DNA from: Manihot esculenta
Taxonomy: Eukaryota; Streptophyta; Magnoliopsida; Malpighiales; Euphorbiaceae
DNA: 64,000 nucleotides
Assembly (NCBI RefSeq): GCF_001659605.2
Contig: NC_035161.2
Location: 1,901,480 to 1,965,479 of the forward strand
Reading direction: 5' to 3'
The number at the start of each line of letters is the position of its first letter. Positions within the stretch are counted from its first letter, which is position 1. Both the position numbers and the translations under genes were made by a program. Positions 60,881-64,000 of the stretch are shown one piece after another. The notes under the pieces are model-generated. The model had not been told where the DNA came from, searched no databases, and worked only from the letters and a program-made list of their open reading frames with translations.

Positions 60881-61500
60881 TGATCCATGGGTGTCGCTTA
60901 ATAATAACTTAGATCTTTGAGACCTATATATTATCTTACTAATATTAATATAGTGACAGAACTGATTGACCCTAGCTAGCATGTTGGACTGAATTGTGGG
61001 CTGGTTCATTGTCTCTTTGCACCAACTCAAGCTAAGCTATCTTGACCATTCTGGTGGCTCATGAAGGTTGTGAGAATACTTTTATATGGCACTATACCCA
61101 ATCAGGACAATACTCTATTAAGTCAGGGTATCATATCAAAGTTCAACACTCATGCAATCTTAGTGCCAAGTCTCATCCCTCTCATTCTATGTTTTTCCTC
61201 AACACCTTTGGAAGAGAATGTGGTGACGGCCTAAAGTCAAAGTGTTTCTTTGGAAGTTTCTTCACAATGTTGTGTTTATGACAAGTAACATGGCTAGTTG
61301 TGGTTTTCATAAGATGTATCATATGTGCTCTAATTCACAACCGGAGACCTTGGAACATGTTCTCTTTTAGTATGACCATGCTAAGGCTACTTGGTTTTTA
61401 AGCCGGTATGCTTACAAGCCAAAATTGACGAGCTTTTCTTCCTTAATGAAATGGTGGGCGCAGCTATAGAAACTGCTAGATAAGCATCTTTATCGCAATA
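60880..61500 (+). mobile_element. LINE (non-LTR) 3' remnant, zinc-binding RT region
   Basis: The frame with FIWHYTQSGQYSIKSGYHIK (61072-61131) is the conserved block after the reverse transcriptase of plant LINEs. CSNSQPETLEHVLF (about 61328-61370) is the zinc-binding part, followed by HAKATWFLS. The upstream DPWVSLNNN piece near 60888 fits the same protein. Stops and frameshifts break it and the RT core is absent. Confidence 0.72.
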
Positions 61501-62155
61501 AGATAATGAAAACTTTTGTTATTACTCTATAAGGTATTGGGAAACAAACGGATTTTCAAGCAGATATTGTATGATCCTCTAGTTATGGTTGCTTGTATTT
61601 CTGCTAACTTGCTAGAGTCGTAGCAAGGAGGAGTTTATGTTGATTCTGACATGGAGCAACTAGCCTTGGATTTTGCGGCACACTTAGACTGGGGCTAACT
61701 TTTGTATTTTAATTATTATTTTTGGATATTTTGGGTATTTTCATAATTTTGCACATTAGGGTTTTGTTTTTATTATAAATAGCCTCCCTTGGCTATTAGG
61801 ATTTTAGACTCCTATTAGGATTAGGATAGTAGGATTTTATTTCTATTGTAAATAGCCTCCATTGGCTATTAGGATTTTAGACTCCTATTAGGATTAGGAT
61901 TAATTTTGCATATTAGGGTTTTGTTTCTATTATAAATAGCCTCCCTTAGCTATTAGAAACTCACTTTTCAATCTTTGAGGAAATTCAATAAGACTTTTAG
62001 TCTTCTAGCCTATCTTTTCTCTTATTTCGTCTTAGTCAAACGATATTGGTTAAAACTCCTGACGGAGTCTAAATAGTCCTGTATCAGATTGGTTGAAACT
62101 CCTGACGGAGTCTAAATAGTCCTATATCAGATTGGTATCAGAGCGAAGTTCGACC

Positions 62156-62833
62156 ATGGCAGATAACCAAGAGGCGCGACTTGCTGCGATTGAGGCATCT
62201 TTGGCAGAATTGAGGGAGATGATCGAACAATTGACCTTGCAGCAGGGAATCCACCAACCCGCCGCCACCGCACACCCCCAACCAGTCGCCAATCCTGTGG
62301 CCGCCAATCTTGTGGTCGACAATAAGGGAAAAGCAGTCACCTATGTAGTGAAGAAAATCTTATGCTCAACTAAACAGGAGGATGAGACGCAAAGGAGGAA
62401 GATTTTCCAGGCTAAGTGTCGAGTAGGAGAGGCAATTTGCAGGCTAATTATCGATAGCTGTAGTTGTGAGAATCTGATAGCTAAGCAATTGGTGGAGAAA
62501 TTGCAGTTGCCTACACAGCTGCATCCTTCGCCATACAAAGTCGGATGGATTAAGGAAGGTCTGACAATTGAGGTCAACAGAATCTGCAGCGTGCCTATCT
62601 CGATCGGTAAATATTATACTGAACTTGTTAATTGTGATGTTGTGGATATGGATTGTTGTGGAATTTTGCTAGGCCGCCCTTGGCAGTTCGATGTTGATGC
62701 TTTGCATAAGGGGAAGGAGAATTTATACATGTTCACGTGGAATCAAAAAAAGATTACTATCTTGCCTTCCGGTGCTGCGAAACATTCTAAAGTGGAAGGG
62801 AAGAATGTTGTTGCTATTTCTACGGGAGTGTAG
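62156..62833 (+). CDS. Truncated Ty3/gypsy gag-protease
   Basis: 225-residue frame from ATG 62156 (ACCATGG context), soon after the primer-binding site. Residues 1-60 are a gag N-terminus with a coiled-coil-like start (ARLAAIEASLAELREMIEQ). After GKAV the chain jumps to an aspartic protease-like domain: CRLIIDSCSCENLIAKQL, where IDSC/DSG-like marks the active-site region, then DMDCCGILLGRPWQFD. The gag core and zinc knuckle are deleted in frame, leaving an uninterrupted fusion. Confidence 0.75.
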   Translation: MADNQEARLAAIEASLAELREMIEQLTLQQGIHQPAATAHPQPVANPVAANLVVDNKGKAVTYVVKKILCSTKQEDETQRRKIFQAKCRVGEAICRLIIDSCSCENLIAKQLVEKLQLPTQLHPSPYKVGWIKEGLTIEVNRICSVPISIGKYYTELVNCDVVDMDCCGILLGRPWQFDVDALHKGKENLYMFTWNQKKITILPSGAAKHSKVEGKNVVAISTGV

Positions 62834-62869
62834 AAGCTATCAGGCACAGTTGAAAAATCTCGAGACACA

Positions 62870-63214
62870 ATGATTTTATTGGTGAGAGAAAAAAGTACAA
62901 TGGAGAATGCACCACCTTTACTACCACCCATCAAAGAGCTGTTGAAGGAGTTTCCTAAGATAGTGGAGGAATCATCCAAGTTTTCACCTCCGCGGGATAT
63001 CCAACATCAGATTAATCGCATTCCTGGATTAAAATTATCGAATCTGCCTCATTACGAGATGAGTCTAAAGGAGAGTGAAATCCTCCAAGACCAGGTGGAA
63101 TTTGCTCACAACAGTATTGCAGCAAGCAACTTGGTAAAGCAGTACGTGGATGTTTTCAAACAGGTACAACAATGCCTTACAGAAGTCAATGGCAAGAGGC
63201 CAGGCGAGGGATAG
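62870..63214 (+). CDS. Gypsy pol fusion: pre-RT linker joined to integrase
   Basis: A 114-codon frame. The first part (PPLLPPIKELLKEFPKI ... RDIQHQINRIPG ... LPHYEMSLKESEILQ) is the conserved lead-in to reverse transcriptase. It passes directly into DQVEFAHNSIAAS, a late integrase motif. The in-frame junction near 63090 removes RT, RNase H and most of integrase. It ends in a stop after a GC-rich 60-bp segment (about 63195-63260) unlike the rest of the element. Confidence 0.65.
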   Translation: MILLVREKSTMENAPPLLPPIKELLKEFPKIVEESSKFSPPRDIQHQINRIPGLKLSNLPHYEMSLKESEILQDQVEFAHNSIAASNLVKQYVDVFKQVQQCLTEVNGKRPGEG

Positions 63215-63261
63215 CCCTGGGCCGTGAACGGTAACAGTGCCGGTGAAAGGGCCGGGCTGTT

Positions 63262-63572
63262 ACAATAGGTGTTTCAAGTCCTTCAATATCGGTGACCAAG
63301 TTATGGTGTATTTACGCAAGGAGCGTGGTGGAGGACAGAAAAAACTTGACGCCAAGAAGATTGGTCCATTCCGGATCATTCAGAAGATCAATGACAATGC
63401 CTATGTTCTTGACCTCCCACATGAGATGAAAATTTCCAAGATGTTTAATGTGGCAGATCTATTTCAGTACTACCCTGCTGATGACAACTCGAGGTCAAGT
63501 TCTTTACAAGTGGAAGGGAATGACACGGAGCAACTAACCTTGGATTTTACGGCAGACTTAGACCGGAGCTAA
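63262..63572 (+). CDS. Gypsy integrase C-terminal domain
   Basis: Reads [20 protein letters not shown], then [20 protein letters not shown] and [11 protein letters not shown], the C-terminal integrase fold of plant Ty3/gypsy elements. It ends at 63572, inside the 3' LTR start. No chromodomain is seen. It is out of frame with the preceding piece. Confidence 0.75.
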
Positions 63573-64000
63573 CTTTTGTATTTTAATTATTATTTTTGGA
63601 TATTTTGGGTATTTTCATAATTTTGCACATTAGGGTTTTGTTTTTATTATAAATAGCCTCTCTTGGCTATTAGGATTTTAGACTCCTATTAGGATTAGGA
63701 TAGTAGGATTTTATTTCTATTGTAAATAGCCTCCCTTGGCTATTAGGATTTTAGACTCCTATTAGGATTAGGATTAATTTTGCATATTAGGGTTTTGTTT
63801 CTATTATAAATAGCCTCCCTTAGCTATTAGAAACTCACTTTTCAATCTTTGAGGAAATTCAATAAGACTTTTAGTCTTCTAGTTTATCTTTTCTCTTATT
63901 TCGTCTTAGCCAAACGATATTGGTTAAAATTCCTGACAGAGTCTAAATAGTCCTGTATCAGATTGGTTGAAACTCCTGACGGAGTCTAAATAGTCCTACA

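Larger units (their letters stand above)
61647..64000 (+). mobile_element. Ty3/gypsy retrotransposon, internally deleted, 3' LTR reaching the window end
   Basis: 5' LTR 61647 to about 62129 (TGACATGGAGC...), 3' LTR from 63521 (TGACACGGAGC...) to at least 64000; by eye they differ at only a dozen or so sites. The primer-binding site TTGGTATCAGAGCG begins at 62132 and the purine tract GTGGAAGGGAA ends at 63520. The 1.4-kb interior keeps the gag start, protease, the linker before RT and the integrase C-terminus; gag core, RT, RNase H and integrase core are missing. Such a derivative could move only with proteins from a full-length relative. Confidence 0.9.

Noticed and set aside
1..64000. CRISPR arrays, operons or bacterial-type systems
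   Set aside because: The window is eukaryotic with spliced plant genes; no spacer-repeat pattern or polycistronic layout exists.

Overview
This is a stretch of plant nuclear DNA, almost certainly from a eudicot. Three spliced plant genes can be read: a family GH9 endoglucanase, DNA topoisomerase 3-beta and a phragmoplast kinesin. They use GT-AG introns (plus one GC-AG) and lie in very AT-rich DNA packed with Ty1/copia, Ty3/gypsy, LINE, TRIM, Mutator-like, hAT-like and other MITE sequences. I cannot fix the species; a woody eudicot (for example Euphorbiaceae) is only an impression.

Layout. 1-813 (+): last three exons of a secreted GH9 endo-1,4-beta-glucanase, cut by the window edge. 3005-43187 (-): a complete TOP3B-type topoisomerase of 15 coding exons and 862 residues. 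Its 14 introns total 37,594 of 40,183 bp and are inflated by layered transposons. 43188-47283: intergenic DNA with degraded MITEs, a TRIM solo LTR overlapping a 78-bp tandem duplication, a pseudogene fragment of an aromatic amino-acid permease, and a possible 99-residue proline-rich small protein gene (-). 47284-56126 (-): a complete kinesin-12 (PAKRP1/KIN12A-B type) of 16 coding exons and 1307 residues, with a G2/M MSA-like motif just upstream. 56300-64000: very AT-rich DNA, a Mutator-like element with a perfect 9-bp target duplication, a LINE 3' remnant, and a young-looking, internally deleted Ty3/gypsy element whose 3' LTR runs to the window end.

The three host genes are not a functional cluster. 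The GH9 enzyme remodels cell-wall glucan, TOP3B handles single-strand topology of DNA and probably RNA, and the kinesin organises the cytokinetic phragmoplast. The main biology is the TOP3B locus: despite nested insertions, some within bases of splice sites, every exon junction is phase-consistent and all key motifs are intact. I found no CRISPR array, operon, rRNA or tRNA gene, and no clear novel system. The least explained items are an unidentified broken coding fragment in TOP3B intron 5 (32480-33295) and the compound palindrome directly upstream of it.
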